Shown: positions 17,458 through 27,135, counted from the stretch's first letter. The stretch is 64,000 bases of DNA from Limisphaera sp026417315 (GCF_049537125.1 NZ_JBMVQY010000001.1:62001-126000); one strand, 5' to 3'. Made by a program: numbers and translations. Notes: a model not told the origin generated them from the letters alone.

Positions 17458-19530
17458 GTGGTCGCAAAAGGGGGACGGGTCCCGTGCGGTTGCCAGGTCT
17501 TATGCATCCTCGGCACAAGCGCCCTGTGCACATCCTTGACCCTTGCGGAAGAGCCGCCGTTGGCTCGCACCCTGAACACGCCCCGAACGTTCCGTCCCCC
17601 TGCATCCGTGCAGGAGTGGCACGACCGAGCCCGCGAGATCCGGGAACAAATCCTCGTCAGCGCCGGTCTTTGGCCCTCCCCGAAGCCACCTCCAGTCCGC
17701 GCCGTTATCTTCGACCGCTCGGACCAGGACGGTTACAGCGTGGAAAAGGTTCTGGTCGAGACCTGGCCCGGTTTTTATCTGGCCGGCAACCTCTACCGCC
17801 CCAGGGATCGAGGGCCCGGTCCATTCCCTGCCGTCCTGAATCCCCACGGCCACTGGGCCCGGGGCCGGGTCACTGAAAGTCCCGACGGCAGCATTCCGGC
17901 GCGGTGCATTCACTTCGCGCGGCAGGGCATGGTTGCCTTCGCCTATGACATGGTGGGTTATTGCGACACGTTTTTTGTATCGCCCTCCTCCGAGTCGGCC
18001 GCACCGGCCAACTTCTATCAACGGCACCGCGCGTTTCCCACGAACGAACTGGCCTGGCTCTGGAACGTCAACTTGTTGGGTTTCCAACTGTGGAACGGCC
18101 TGAGGGCCCTCGACTTTCTGGAAAGCTTGCCGGACGTGGACACCAACCGCATCGGAGTCACGGGTGCCTCCGGTGGCGCCACTCAAACCTTCCTGCTGGC
18201 CGCAGTGGACGACCGGCCCAGGGTCCTCGGGCCCGTCTGCATGGTCTCCCATACGATGCAGGGCGGCTGCGCCTGCGAAAACGCCCCCGGCCTGCGGGTG
18301 CGGTTTTCCAACATGGATTTTGCCGCCGCAGCCGCGCCCCGACCGCAGATTCTGGTGGCGGCAACCGGCGACTGGACCCGCAGCACGCTCGAAGTCGAAG
18401 GCCCGGCCATCGAAAGCGTCTACCAGCTCCTGGGTGTGCCGGAGCGACTTCGCTATCTGCGACTCGATGCCGGGCACAATTACAATCGCGCCAGCCGCGA
18501 AGCGGTGTATGCGTGGTTCGAGCGCTGGTTGCTGGGTCGGCCGGATCGACCCCGAAGCGTCGAAGCCGACTACAATCCCCTGCCGGAACAACTCCTGCTC
18601 ATCGGCTCTAATCCGTCCGTCCCCCGAACCACATTGTCAGCCGACGGCTTCCTCGAGTCGTGGATCCGGGCCCGGGAGGAGGCCTGGCGATCGCTCTGGC
18701 CGCGCCGCAGAGACGATCTGCCTGCATTTCAACGCATGGCACGTCCTCTTTGGCACCACACGCTCCAACTCGCCGCGCCCGAGGCACCCCCCAGAATCTC
18801 CTTCTCCCGTCTGCATGAGACGCCCGACGGCAATGTCGTGCGCTTCGAAATCCGATACCCGGACGAGTCCGGTTTCCTGGAGGGACGCTATTACGTGGCC
18901 CCTCGAGCCCCCCGGTCCGGCACGCGCCCGGGCTTGTTGATCCTCTGGATTTCCGATCCGGCACCAAAGGCCGACGCTGGTGGCGCTCCACCAGAGGCTG
19001 TGCAACGGCTGCTTCGCCGGGGCCACCACGTCATCACCGTCAACCGCTTTACCCCGACGCCCACGACCAACTATCTGGCCAACCTCTATCCCACGTACAA
19101 CCGCACCCCCTTGCAGGCCCGGGTCCGTGACCTTGTCACGGTGTGTACCAGCGTGGCCACGCTCGCACCCGTGCCCTCCCGTCCAAGCCGACGTGTTCTC
19201 TGGGGCGAAGGTGCTGGAGGGCTTTGGGCCCTGCTGGCCGCGCCCGCCGCCGACGCCGTGGTGGCAGATCTCGAACACCGCGATTTCACCGACCCGGAAC
19301 GGCTGATGCAGCCCGACCTTTTTTGTCCCGGCTTTCTCGCCATGGGGGGCGTCGCCACGCCCGCTCTGCTGGCAGCCCCGCAACCCCTGCTCATCGCACG
19401 TCCTTCCGCCACGTTCCCCACGGAGGATATGCGTCGGATCTATCGAGAGCTGGGGTATCGCCGGCGGTTTCAAGTCCTGGATGGTCCCCTCGACGTGACG
19501 CGGGTGTTGGACCGGATCGGCCAGTTGTAG
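17458..19530 (+). CDS. Secreted alpha/beta hydrolase, acetylxylan-esterase-like
   Basis: About 690 residues. From the GTG at 17458 the chain begins with a signal-like stretch (VLCILGTSALCTSLTLAEEP); an ATG at 17257 is in frame but gives an N-terminus without a signal. The first half is an alpha/beta hydrolase: YLAGNLYRPRD, AVLNPHGHWARG (oxyanion region), nucleophile elbow GVTGASGGATQT, Asp near LVAATGDWT and His in LDAGHNYNRA. The second half (~430-690) looks like a degenerate second hydrolase domain without a clear serine. Related proteins in Planctomycetes and Verrucomicrobiota are called acetylxylan esterases. It likely deacylates polysaccharide. Confidence 0.82.
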   Translation: MVAKGGRVPCGCQVLCILGTSALCTSLTLAEEPPLARTLNTPRTFRPPASVQEWHDRAREIREQILVSAGLWPSPKPPPVRAVIFDRSDQDGYSVEKVLVETWPGFYLAGNLYRPRDRGPGPFPAVLNPHGHWARGRVTESPDGSIPARCIHFARQGMVAFAYDMVGYCDTFFVSPSSESAAPANFYQRHRAFPTNELAWLWNVNLLGFQLWNGLRALDFLESLPDVDTNRIGVTGASGGATQTFLLAAVDDRPRVLGPVCMVSHTMQGGCACENAPGLRVRFSNMDFAAAAAPRPQILVAATGDWTRSTLEVEGPAIESVYQLLGVPERLRYLRLDAGHNYNRASREAVYAWFERWLLGRPDRPRSVEADYNPLPEQLLLIGSNPSVPRTTLSADGFLESWIRAREEAWRSLWPRRRDDLPAFQRMARPLWHHTLQLAAPEAPPRISFSRLHETPDGNVVRFEIRYPDESGFLEGRYYVAPRAPRSGTRPGLLILWISDPAPKADAGGAPPEAVQRLLRRGHHVITVNRFTPTPTTNYLANLYPTYNRTPLQARVRDLVTVCTSVATLAPVPSRPSRRVLWGEGAGGLWALLAAPAADAVVADLEHRDFTDPERLMQPDLFCPGFLAMGGVATPALLAAPQPLLIARPSATFPTEDMRRIYRELGYRRRFQVLDGPLDVTRVLDRIGQL

Positions 19531-19637
19531 TCGAGATCCACGAAGGGGGGATTCCGACGCGAAGCCGATGGCATCTTCCGCAGGCCATTGCCGTGAGGTG
19601 GCGGGTCGGGGCGCCGGCTGGCAGGCTTGCCCGTGGG

Positions 19638-20558
19638 CTAATGTGCCGCGGGCAGGCGCTGTCGCAACGTGGCCAGGCGCTGTTCGATGGCCTCGGGATG
19701 AGGCGACAACTCCCGAACGCGGGTCCAGTAACGGATCGCCTCATCCACGTTTCCCGTCTCCTCCTCCAATTGCGCCCGGTGGGCTAGGATCCTTCGCAAA
19801 GACACTCGATTGGTCTCGTCCACCGCGCCAAAACGTGCGTGCCAAGCGTGTTCTGCTGCGCTCCAAAGGTTGCGGGCGCGCGCAGCGTCCTTCCGATTCT
19901 CCCAAGCCAGTCGGCCCAGCTCGAACAGAATCTCCTCGCTATTGGGGTTCACTCGCAGCCCCCGTCGCAGGAAGGCCTCGGCTTGGTCCACCTTGCCCAA
20001 TCGACTCCGCAACCAGTAAGCGGCCACCGTGTAGAACTCGACCTGGTGCGGGTCGAACTCGGCCGCCAGTCGCAGCCAGGGCAGAATCTCGGCCTCGGTC
20101 TGCGCCCCGGCCAGATGGGTGTGTTCCGTGACGCGGAAGTGGCGGCTCAGCCGGTCGATCCAGTCGCGGGGGGGGCCCGGAAAGTTGTGATCGTCGTGGT
20201 GTTCGTGCGCCTCCGCGGCGTGGTTTTCATGCCCCTCGTGCACACGATGATCATGGGCCTGCTGACCACCCTCGGCCCGAGGGTCAGGCTCCTGCTCTTG
20301 TCCCAGGCCGTGCTCGCAGGCCGAGCGCGCCTGATCGAAAATGGATGGGTAAAATCCACTGTGCAGATAGACGTCCGCCTTGACAAAAAAGTGGTTGGCG
20401 AACAATCGCCGGCCGTCGCCCAGCAAGGTCAGCAAAAAGCTGTCGGCTTGTGCCCGTCGGCCCCGCCAGGCTTCCGAGCGCGGTTCCAACCACGCGGCCA
20501 GGCCCACGGCAGCTGTCAACAGGGCCGCACAGCCCAACGCTGTTGTCCGACCCGTCAT
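19638..20558 (-). CDS. TPR protein with histidine-rich loop, third gene of ABC operon
   Basis: 306 residues. Residues ~5-24 form a membrane anchor or signal (TTALGCAALLTAAVGLAAWL). A striking segment at residues 102-124 has nine histidines in 23 residues, which suggests binding of Zn, Ni, Co or Cu. The rest (~150-306) is built of TPR-like helix pairs (AAEFDPHQVEFYTVAAYWLR, AEAFLRRGLRVNPNSEEIL, LEEETGNVDEAIRYWTRV). The ATG overlaps the stop of the permease gene as ATGA, so translation is coupled. It probably faces the outside of the membrane and assists the transporter; the metal role is inference. Confidence 0.75.
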   Translation of the reverse strand: MTGRTTALGCAALLTAAVGLAAWLEPRSEAWRGRRAQADSFLLTLLGDGRRLFANHFFVKADVYLHSGFYPSIFDQARSACEHGLGQEQEPDPRAEGGQQAHDHRVHEGHENHAAEAHEHHDDHNFPGPPRDWIDRLSRHFRVTEHTHLAGAQTEAEILPWLRLAAEFDPHQVEFYTVAAYWLRSRLGKVDQAEAFLRRGLRVNPNSEEILFELGRLAWENRKDAARARNLWSAAEHAWHARFGAVDETNRVSLRRILAHRAQLEEETGNVDEAIRYWTRVRELSPHPEAIEQRLATLRQRLPAAH

Positions 20559-21334
20559 GTCGAAAGGGGTTTGCGCCGGAACACCCACCAGGCCGCCACG
20601 AGCAACAGGGCAGCATAGACCGCGGCGTACAGTGTCGCGATCACGAGGGGCCCCAGCGGCACCGGCGGATGCTCGTGAATCATCAGATCCCGCACGTCGA
20701 ACAACTCCAAATGCGGCAGCGCGAAATACAATCCGTACATCAAAGCGCCCCCGGGCCCGGGTTGAGCGGCCGCCAGGGTGTTCAAATGACCGGCCAGTAG
20801 AAGAATCCCCGTGACCACCACGAAACAGATGGTGCTGTTGACCGAGGGCGCGCTGAAGAGCAGCGAACCCAGGATCGCCAGGGCCACCACCACCGCCAGC
20901 ATCATCCAGTGAAGCCAAAAGGCCTGCAGTCCCAGGGCCAGCGACCCAGAGGCTGCCTTCCAGGCGCCCACCACCAGGTAGAACCCGTAAAACAACGCCA
21001 GGGCCAGCCCCGAGGCCAGCCAGACCCCGAGGAATTTCCCCAGCACCACCTGCCCTCGCGTCACGGGTTTCGCCAGCAGCGGGAAAATGGTCCGACTCTC
21101 TCGTTCGGCCGGAATCTGCCGGGCCGCCGTCACCACGGCAATCACCAGCGCCGACACCCAGATCAACAGCAGGGTCACCTCCCGCAAATAACGCACCATC
21201 CGCGTGTCCTCGAAGAAGTTCACCGAGCCCAACACCAACGTGATCAGCGCGGTCAGCACGAACAGGACGTAAAAGTCCTTGCGCCGGTAAAGCTCCTTGA
21301 TCACCACCCACGCCAATGCCAGCAACGTTCTCAT
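20555..21334 (-). CDS. ABC-2 type transporter permease
   Basis: 259 residues with six hydrophobic helices; the first begins just after an amphipathic start (MRTLLALAWVVIKELYRRKDF). The stretch AERESRTIFPLLAKPVTRGQVVLGKFLGVWLA is typical of ABC-2 and NosY-like permeases. The ATG overlaps the stop of the ATPase gene (ATGA), and its own stop overlaps the TPR gene, so three genes form a tightly coupled operon. The substrate is unknown; NosFY-type and antibiotic or lipid exporters share this architecture. Confidence 0.85.
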   Translation of the reverse strand: MRTLLALAWVVIKELYRRKDFYVLFVLTALITLVLGSVNFFEDTRMVRYLREVTLLLIWVSALVIAVVTAARQIPAERESRTIFPLLAKPVTRGQVVLGKFLGVWLASGLALALFYGFYLVVGAWKAASGSLALGLQAFWLHWMMLAVVVALAILGSLLFSAPSVNSTICFVVVTGILLLAGHLNTLAAAQPGPGGALMYGLYFALPHLELFDVRDLMIHEHPPVPLGPLVIATLYAAVYAALLLVAAWWVFRRKPLST

Positions 21335-22086
21335 GCCGCCAAACAGGTCGGATACCCGATGATCTTCAAGAACACCTGCTCCAGATTTGCCTGGTGAGTC
21401 CGCACCAGTTCGTCCACGCGACCCACCACTTTCAATTCGCCCTGATGAACGATCGCCACCCGATCGCACACCGTCTCCACCTCGCCCAGCTCGTGCGAGG
21501 AGAAGAAGACCGTCTTGCCCTCCTGCTTCAGGCGCTGGATGATTTCCCGGACTTTCATTCGACCCAGCGGATCCAGTCCACTGGTCGGCTCATCCAGAAT
21601 CAGCAAATCCGGATCGTTGATCAGGGCCTGCGCCAGCCCGACCCGTTGCTGCATCCCCTTGGAATAATGCTTGAGCTGCCGGTTGCGCGCGTGCTCCAGC
21701 TCCACCAGCTTCAACAGCCGATCGATGCGGCGCTCCGCCTCGACGCCGTTCAAACCAAAGAGTCGGGCGTAAAACCTCAGGATCTCCTCGGCCGTCAGAA
21801 ATCGGTAGTAATACGTCAGCTCCGGCAGGTACCCGATCCGTTGGCGGGCGATGGGATTGCGGACATTGACCCCGAACAGATAGGCCTCCCCTGCCGTGGG
21901 CGCGAGAAAGCCCAGCAACACATTCATCGTGGTGGTCTTGCCCGCGCCGTTCGGCCCCAGGAATCCGAACACTTCTCCCTGACGAACCTCGAGGCTCAGA
22001 TCCTTCACCGCCACCTTCGGCGGATCGCCCCGGCGCGACGGCGGATACTCCACCCGCAAACGATCAGTCCTCAGGATCGGTTCCAC
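21331..22086 (-). CDS. ABC transporter ATP-binding protein
   Basis: 251 residues, cytosolic ATPase. Walker A is GPNGAGKTT, the signature is YSKGMQQRVGLAQAL, Walker B is LLILDEPTSGLDP, and the switch His is in FFSSHELGEVE. The variant signature (YSKGM) and VRQGEVFGFLGPNG belong to the CcmA/NatA/NosF class that works with ABC-2 permeases. First gene of the three-gene operon running to 19638. Confidence 0.92.
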   Translation of the reverse strand: MEPILRTDRLRVEYPPSRRGDPPKVAVKDLSLEVRQGEVFGFLGPNGAGKTTTMNVLLGFLAPTAGEAYLFGVNVRNPIARQRIGYLPELTYYYRFLTAEEILRFYARLFGLNGVEAERRIDRLLKLVELEHARNRQLKHYSKGMQQRVGLAQALINDPDLLILDEPTSGLDPLGRMKVREIIQRLKQEGKTVFFSSHELGEVETVCDRVAIVHQGELKVVGRVDELVRTHQANLEQVFLKIIGYPTCLAA

Positions 22087-22713
22087 ACCGGTACCAGAAG
22101 CAAATTCCGTGCCCTGCCGAGGAAGATCCGAGGCACCAGAGAATACACACGCACCTAATTGCGCACCAACGGGTTACGAGCCAAGCAGCTGAGGGTTCCT
22201 GTACAGCAGCGGCAAAATCTGCCCAAGCAGACGCACGCAGCCGTCTTGATCCTGGGCAACCCATGCCCAGCAGAACCGCCCTTTCCGCTCTTCGACGGTT
22301 CCCGCCTTGGCCCTGGAATGGTTGGCTCCCGGCCTGACAGCGGCACCCGTGGAATCTCCTCAGCAAGCATGAAAAAAAACCGACCGAGCTTGCGGCCCGC
22401 CGGGGGGCCATGGCTGGGAAGCTGACGCTGCCCAACACGGCTCCTCTATGAGGACGGTGCGCCGACGCTCCCCGCCCCGCCACGCAGGAGGGAAGGCCGG
22501 GATCGTCGCGCCGGGCGGGCCCAACCCCGCTGGCCGGCCGGAATGCCCTCCGGGAGCTTGCTTCGAGAGCGAATCCACGCGCGCAGCCGCAAACGGGCGC
22601 TCCACGACCAAGTGCCTCTCCGACAATCATCCAAACCCACACCATTCGCCACGCCGGCCTTGGCGACCCGATCCTCTTGCTCGTTCAGCAGCGCACTCAG
22701 TACCTTGGCCGGC
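22087..22713. other. Divergent intergenic region
   Basis: About 0.63 kb between the ABC operon and the MscS gene. Promoters for both are expected here. Nothing more specific could be supported. Confidence 0.4.
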
Positions 22714-24063
22714 ATGCAAAACGGTAGAGCGTGGAGCATAACAGCTGGCAAAGGTGGGTGGATGGTCCTGGGTCTCTTGCTGTTGTGGACCGGGCTGGTG
22801 CTAACAGCGCCGGGGGCGGAAGCAACTTCCACAAACGACCTCACCTCGCAGGCGCGCCCTCTGGCCGGGCTGGTGGAGACCCGTTCCCTGGCCACCAACA
22901 GCTATCTGACCTTTGGGCTGGATCGCATCGAACCGCTTCGACGCCACACCCTGCTGGGCCAGCCACTTTGGAAATACGTCGCCTCCTGCATCTACCTGTT
23001 CCTCGCCTTCTACGGGTCGCGGTTCCTCGACTACCTCGTGGGGGTCCGGCTGCGGCGCTGGGCGGAGAAAACCCAAACCCGGTTCGACGACCTGGTGGTC
23101 GAGACCGTTCGAGGCCCCGTGCGGGTGGTCGCCTTCGTGATCTTCCTGCACATCGGCCTCACCCTGTTCGACTGGCCTGAACGGGCCCGGTTTTGGATTT
23201 CCAAGGGGCTCCTCTGCCTGGTGGCGTATTCCGTCACCTACATGGTCATCAAGCTCACGGATCTGGGATTGAATCTGTGGCGACTGCGCGTGGCCGCCAC
23301 CGAGGACAAGGTTTTTGGCGAAACCCTGTTGCCGGCACTCCGCAAAACGCTGCGAATTCTCATCATTCTGGGGGCGATCCTGCTCACGGCCGACAACCTG
23401 GGCATCGAGATCAAAACCGTGCTGGCGGGCCTCTCCGTGGGCGGTCTGGCCCTGGGCCTGGCCGGCCAGGAAACCGTGGCGAATCTGATCGGGGCCATCG
23501 TGATCCTTTTGGACAAACCCTTCCGAATCGGCGACCGCATCCAGCTTGAAAACGTGGACGGTGTCGTCGAGTCGATCGGGCTGCGCAGCACCCGCATCCG
23601 CAACCTGGACGGTCACCTGGTCACCGTGCCCAACAAGACCCTCACCAATGCCACCATCACCAACATCACGCTGCGGCCCAACATCCGCACCCTCATGAAC
23701 ATCACCATCACCTACGACACCCCCGCCGAGAAAATCCAACGCGCCGTGGACATTCTCTACGAGATTTACCGGGCCCACCCCATGACCCACGATGTCTGGA
23801 TCAGCTTCAACAAGTTCAACGACGCCTCGCTGAACATCTTCGTGGTGCACTGGTGGAACGGAACGGACTTCAAAGTCTACCTGCAGGGCATGCAGGAGCT
23901 GAACCTCCAGATCAAGCGGCGCTTCGATCAAGAAGGCATCGAATTTGCGTTCCCGACCCAGACGCTCTACGTCAAGCAAGGATCCGACTGGCGCCTGCAC
24001 GGGCCGTCCGACCCCGTGCCCAACTTCACCGGAACAGGATCAGCCGCAGCCCCACGAGGATGA
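22714..24063 (+). CDS. MscS family mechanosensitive channel
   Basis: Up to 449 residues. A signal peptide (MVLGLLLLWTGLVLTAPGAEA) precedes a periplasmic stretch, then about four membrane helices. The pore helix reads VGGLALGLAGQETVANLIGAIV, followed by the MscS beta domain (LLDKPFRIGDRIQLENVDGVVESIG, STRIRNLDGHLVTVPNKTLTNATITN). These channels open under hypo-osmotic stress. A second ATG at 22762 has a better Shine-Dalgarno (AAGGTGG) and is equally likely as start. The 3' end overlaps the convergent TauE-like gene by 38 bases. Confidence 0.9.
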   Translation: MQNGRAWSITAGKGGWMVLGLLLLWTGLVLTAPGAEATSTNDLTSQARPLAGLVETRSLATNSYLTFGLDRIEPLRRHTLLGQPLWKYVASCIYLFLAFYGSRFLDYLVGVRLRRWAEKTQTRFDDLVVETVRGPVRVVAFVIFLHIGLTLFDWPERARFWISKGLLCLVAYSVTYMVIKLTDLGLNLWRLRVAATEDKVFGETLLPALRKTLRILIILGAILLTADNLGIEIKTVLAGLSVGGLALGLAGQETVANLIGAIVILLDKPFRIGDRIQLENVDGVVESIGLRSTRIRNLDGHLVTVPNKTLTNATITNITLRPNIRTLMNITITYDTPAEKIQRAVDILYEIYRAHPMTHDVWISFNKFNDASLNIFVVHWWNGTDFKVYLQGMQELNLQIKRRFDQEGIEFAFPTQTLYVKQGSDWRLHGPSDPVPNFTGTGSAAAPRG

Positions 24064-24391
24064 GGAACCCGCCGAAGAGGCGCTTGAGATCTTCGGCAGG
24101 CAACCGTGTGGTCAGCCAGGCGCCGAAGTATCCGCCCACCAGCGCCAGGGGGAACAGGGCCAGCGCCGTGCGCCACTCCACGTTGCCCTGTGACCAGTGC
24201 TTCGCCGCGCCCACCATCGCCGTCGGGATGATCACCAGCAAGGAGGTGCCCACCGCCTGTTTGATGTCGCGGATCGGCGGGCTCAGCAGGTACATCATCG
24301 CCGGCACCATCACGATACCGCCCCCCACGCCGAACATGCCGCTGGCAATGCCGCTCACCAGCCCGATCACCGCAGCCCATGCATACTGCAT
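24026..24391 (-). CDS. Half-size TauE/SafE family membrane protein
   Basis: 121 residues with three or four helices; this is one half of the usual ~250-residue TauE/SafE anion exporter. It begins with the family signature YAWAAVIGLVSGIASGMFGVGGGIVMVPAM and ends with LFGGFLILVGLRLILF. Single-repeat members exist and probably dimerise. They are linked to export of sulfite, sulfoacetate or other organic anions; the substrate here is unknown. The ATG lies in a short ATGCAT-rich patch. The end overlaps the mscS gene tail to tail. Confidence 0.82.
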   Translation of the reverse strand: MQYAWAAVIGLVSGIASGMFGVGGGIVMVPAMMYLLSPPIRDIKQAVGTSLLVIIPTAMVGAAKHWSQGNVEWRTALALFPLALVGGYFGAWLTTRLPAEDLKRLFGGFLILVGLRLILFR

Positions 24392-24922
24392 GCCCCATGC
24401 ATGCCGGCAACACCGCTCCTCCGGCAATCCGAATCTGGCCTGAGGTGACCGCAGAACTGCGCTCCCCGCATTGGGCCTTCGAAGCCGGCCAAGGCTGCCA
24501 TCCCGGAGCACCGGCGCCGGCGTACCCCCTTGGGGAGGGAATTCACCTCCAACGCCGCCGTCCGGGTCTTCTCGCAGGTCCCCGAATCATGGCGATCGGA
24601 CCCTTGAACCGGCCGGACTTGGCCAAGAGAACTTCCGAGACGCCGGGGGCCTGCGGAGCAGCGGTTGTCCTCATGTTGGCCGTGGAGGCCGGACTGTCGA
24701 TTTCGGCCTCGCGATCGGTGCAGACTTGCATAACGGCCGCCAAGTCCTCGGCGCTGCGAGGGTTGCCCGAGCTGCAGGTGGGGTGCCTCAATGGCTCTGG
24801 CAATCTTTCTGCCTGTCGTGACTTCTGGCGGCTGGAAGCCCGTGGTCTGGCAGGTTGGAAACTTGCGCTGCGCCACGTGGAAGTTCGCTGCCTTCCGTCC
24901 CCTACCGGGTCCGAATTCGTAC
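24392..24922. other. Gene-free stretch upstream of TauE-like gene
   Basis: About 0.53 kb with no supportable gene, leading into the hairpin repeats at 24923. Frames here are shadows. Confidence 0.4.
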
Positions 24923-25023
24923 CCACTGACGGGAGTCGGTGGAAAGCGGTCGGGCATTTCAATCCCCCGCCTTCCGGCGGCAGCTACCACACTCGAGGGA
25001 CGTAGCCGCCGATGGGAATCGGC
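24923..25023 (-). repeat. Intergenic double-hairpin element, copy B plus extra hairpin
   Basis: On the minus strand: hairpin 1 GCCGAT-TCCC-ATCGGC (25008-25023), CTAC, spacer, GTAG, hairpin 2 CCGCC-GGAA-GGCGG (24967-24980), then a further hairpin of type 1 (CCACCGAC-TCCC-GTCAGTGG, 24923-24942). Compared with copy A the stem has GAT/ATC instead of GAC/GTC, a compensatory change that keeps pairing. A weaker type 2 hairpin follows near 25097-25117. Confidence 0.8.
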
Positions 25024-25309
25024 GAACTTGCTGGGCATTCACCACGATGTGGCAGGGCTGCCATCCAACGACCGGGTCTGAATGCGGGCTTTCGGTCCGC
25101 CGCCTCACGACGGCGGCGACCGAATGGCGTGCTCTGGGAGGCGTTCGGGAGCGCACCGTTCCAAGCTGCTTGGCAGCCGAGAGGTCGGGAAAGTTTCGCT
25201 TTTCGCCTCCCCTGCCGGTGGGGGCGCGGTGGCCCTCCCACGTCCCAGAGCCATTGCTGCGAATCCAGACTCTGGCAGGTTAACGCCGACCCGCCCGCAA
25301 CCCCAGGGA
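25024..25309. other. Intergenic spacer downstream of pyrE
   Basis: Holds one more degenerate GCCGCC...GGCGGC hairpin at about 25097-25117 and otherwise nothing recognisable before the pyrE stop. Confidence 0.4.
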
Positions 25310-25876
25310 TCATTTGCTGCCGGGTTTGATGGGCGGGATGGCGGCCAGGTCGGGCGGGAGCTGATCCGGGGGAAAAGCCTCCACCTTCAACTGCAGCAAG
25401 CTGAAAAAGGGGACGCCGAACTGCACCGTGCCGCCAGATCGGTCCACCAGTACGGCCACTGCGACCACCTCCCCGCCGTGGCTGCGGACGATGTCGATGG
25501 TTTCCTGCACCCGACCGCCCTGGGTCACCACGTCCTCCACCACGGCAATGCGTTCGCCGGGTCGGATGCGGAACCCGCGCCGCAGCGCCAGGCGTCCTTC
25601 CTCCTTTTCTGTGAACAGGAACCGGCACCGCAGCTGTCGGGCCACCTCCTGGCCGATGACCAGCCCGCCCATGGCGGGAGCGACCACCGTGGCGGGGGTC
25701 AGGGACCGCAGCTTATCGGCCAACGCAGCTCCAAATCGCTCCACCACCGGCATTTCCTGCAGGGCCAGGGCACATTGAAAGTACTGCCGGCTGTGCAGTC
25801 CGCTACGCAGGATGAAATGCCCCTCGAGCAGCGCGCCGGTTTCACGGAACACCTGCAACACTTCCTCAGCCGTCAT
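25310..25876 (-). CDS. pyrE: Orotate phosphoribosyltransferase
   Basis: Pyrimidine biosynthesis: joins orotate and PRPP to give OMP. 188 residues, close to family length. The PRPP-binding loop is IAVVEDVVTQGG, preceded by VVAPAMGGLVIGQEVA, and the substrate side has HFILRSGLHSRQYFQC. The start MTAEEVLQVF fits the usual N-terminus. No other pyrimidine gene lies nearby. The last ~15 residues (PDLAAIPPIKPGSK) are a proline-rich tail. Confidence 0.93.
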   Translation of the reverse strand: MTAEEVLQVFRETGALLEGHFILRSGLHSRQYFQCALALQEMPVVERFGAALADKLRSLTPATVVAPAMGGLVIGQEVARQLRCRFLFTEKEEGRLALRRGFRIRPGERIAVVEDVVTQGGRVQETIDIVRSHGGEVVAVAVLVDRSGGTVQFGVPFFSLLQLKVEAFPPDQLPPDLAAIPPIKPGSK

Positions 25877-26305
25877 GGCCGCGCAGTGTTCCCCGTATCG
25901 CCAACGCGAATCAAGTCAGTTCGCGCAATGGGGCTTTCAGATTCTCTCGACGTCCCCGAAACGCCCGGGGGAATCTGAGCCGGCCGCGGCACGGAGAAGC
26001 CGAAGGGAATGGCAGATCTCCTTGGAATTCCTGGCTTCGGGGCTCGAAAAAACCAGAATCCGCTCTTCCCGTAAAAGGTCAAACGGCCCGCCCCCGATGC
26101 ATCCCGGGCAGGCAGGTACGAGGCAATTCGGTTCTCGGTTTCTCCGACAAGGTCTCCCGCCAAAAAGAGCCCGGACTAGCGATGCGGCGGTGGGAGACGC
26201 TCCAGTACGAAGGGCAGAAGTAGCGCGCACTCCATCGACGGGGTTTTGCCCGCTGGGTCCGACTCGGCCCGGCGCGCGAGATGCTTTGGGGCATGTCCGC
26301 GCGAC
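25877..26305. other. Intergenic spacer between pseudopilin terminator and pyrE
   Basis: About 0.43 kb upstream of pyrE on the minus strand; it should carry the pyrE promoter. No gene or repeat is recognised. Confidence 0.4.
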
Positions 26306-26333
26306 AAAAAAGGCCGCCTGCTTCCACAGGCGG
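26306..26333 (-). terminator. Rho-independent terminator of the pseudopilin gene
   Basis: On the minus strand a perfect 7-bp stem CCGCCTG/CAGGCGG with a six-base loop (TGGAAG) is followed by GGCC and six T residues. It lies ~30 bases after the pseudopilin stop. Confidence 0.88.
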
Positions 26334-26360
26334 ACTTCGGCAAAACTCAACCGATCCGGC

Positions 26361-27098
26361 TTATGGGAACAGCAGTGTGTTCGGTGCGGGGTTGGCGGAA
26401 GTGTCGCCCGTTTGGCGAGCGGCTTCGCGCAGTTTGGCCGTGCTCCACTGCTGGACGCTGCCATCGGCCAGGCAGACATTCCCCTGCCGTTGGTGCATCT
26501 TGTCGGTCCAGCCCACGTTGTTCAGCGTGGCGGCGTTCGTGGTCAGCGCCACTTTTGCACCCGCCACAGTGGTGGGCGAATTGCCGTAGCCACCGTTGGC
26601 AGTCGCAGTTGTCTGGGGACCATAAATGTTTCGGTCACCGGACAAGAACATGGAGGGCATGGTCTCGTCGGCGTCCTGGCCGAGGAAGTAGGAGACGGCC
26701 TGGTTGTTGAGAAAATCAGCGCCGGCCCCGGTGGTGATGAAATTGGTCCGGGCGTTTCGTTCGTCGGCCGGGCACACGACCACCTTGGGCGTGCTCAATT
26801 CGTTGGAGAGCACCGCGTAGTGTGTGTAAATGAGAGCGTTGTTGTTCAGGTTCCCAGCGGTACCGCCTTCGGTGTTCGGCACGCGCATGGGATACCGGTC
26901 TCCGTTGTCACTGGCCCATATGCGGAAGGCCAGGCCCACCTGTTTGAGGTTGTTGACGCAGTTGATCCGCTGGGCTTTGGCTTTGGCCTTGGCCAGGGCT
27001 GGCAGCAGCATGCCGGCCAGAATCGCAATGATGGCGATCACGACCAGCAGCTCGATGAGCGTGAAGGCTGTGAGTTTGAAGCGACGTGTCTGTTTCAT
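26361..27098 (-). CDS. Type IV pilin-like/type II secretion pseudopilin (DUF1559-like)
   Basis: 245 residues. The short basic leader (MKQTRRFKLTA) ends at a prepilin peptidase site just before FTLIELLVVIAIIAILAGMLLPALAKAKAKAQ; the Glu at +5 needed for methylation and assembly is present. The body has RINCVNNLKQVGLAFRIWASDNGDRYP and the C-terminal HQRQGNVCLADGSVQQWS, the DG motif found in the very large Verrucomicrobiota/Planctomycetes pseudopilin families. It is exported and membrane-anchored. It stands alone with its own promoter (sigma-54-like, 27136-27150) and terminator, so it is a single regulated unit. Confidence 0.9.
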   Translation of the reverse strand: MKQTRRFKLTAFTLIELLVVIAIIAILAGMLLPALAKAKAKAQRINCVNNLKQVGLAFRIWASDNGDRYPMRVPNTEGGTAGNLNNNALIYTHYAVLSNELSTPKVVVCPADERNARTNFITTGAGADFLNNQAVSYFLGQDADETMPSMFLSGDRNIYGPQTTATANGGYGNSPTTVAGAKVALTTNAATLNNVGWTDKMHQRQGNVCLADGSVQQWSTAKLREAARQTGDTSANPAPNTLLFP

Positions 27099-27135
27099 GG
27101 TTCGTTCGGTTTGTTCTGTTCGTCTGAACTTGCGG

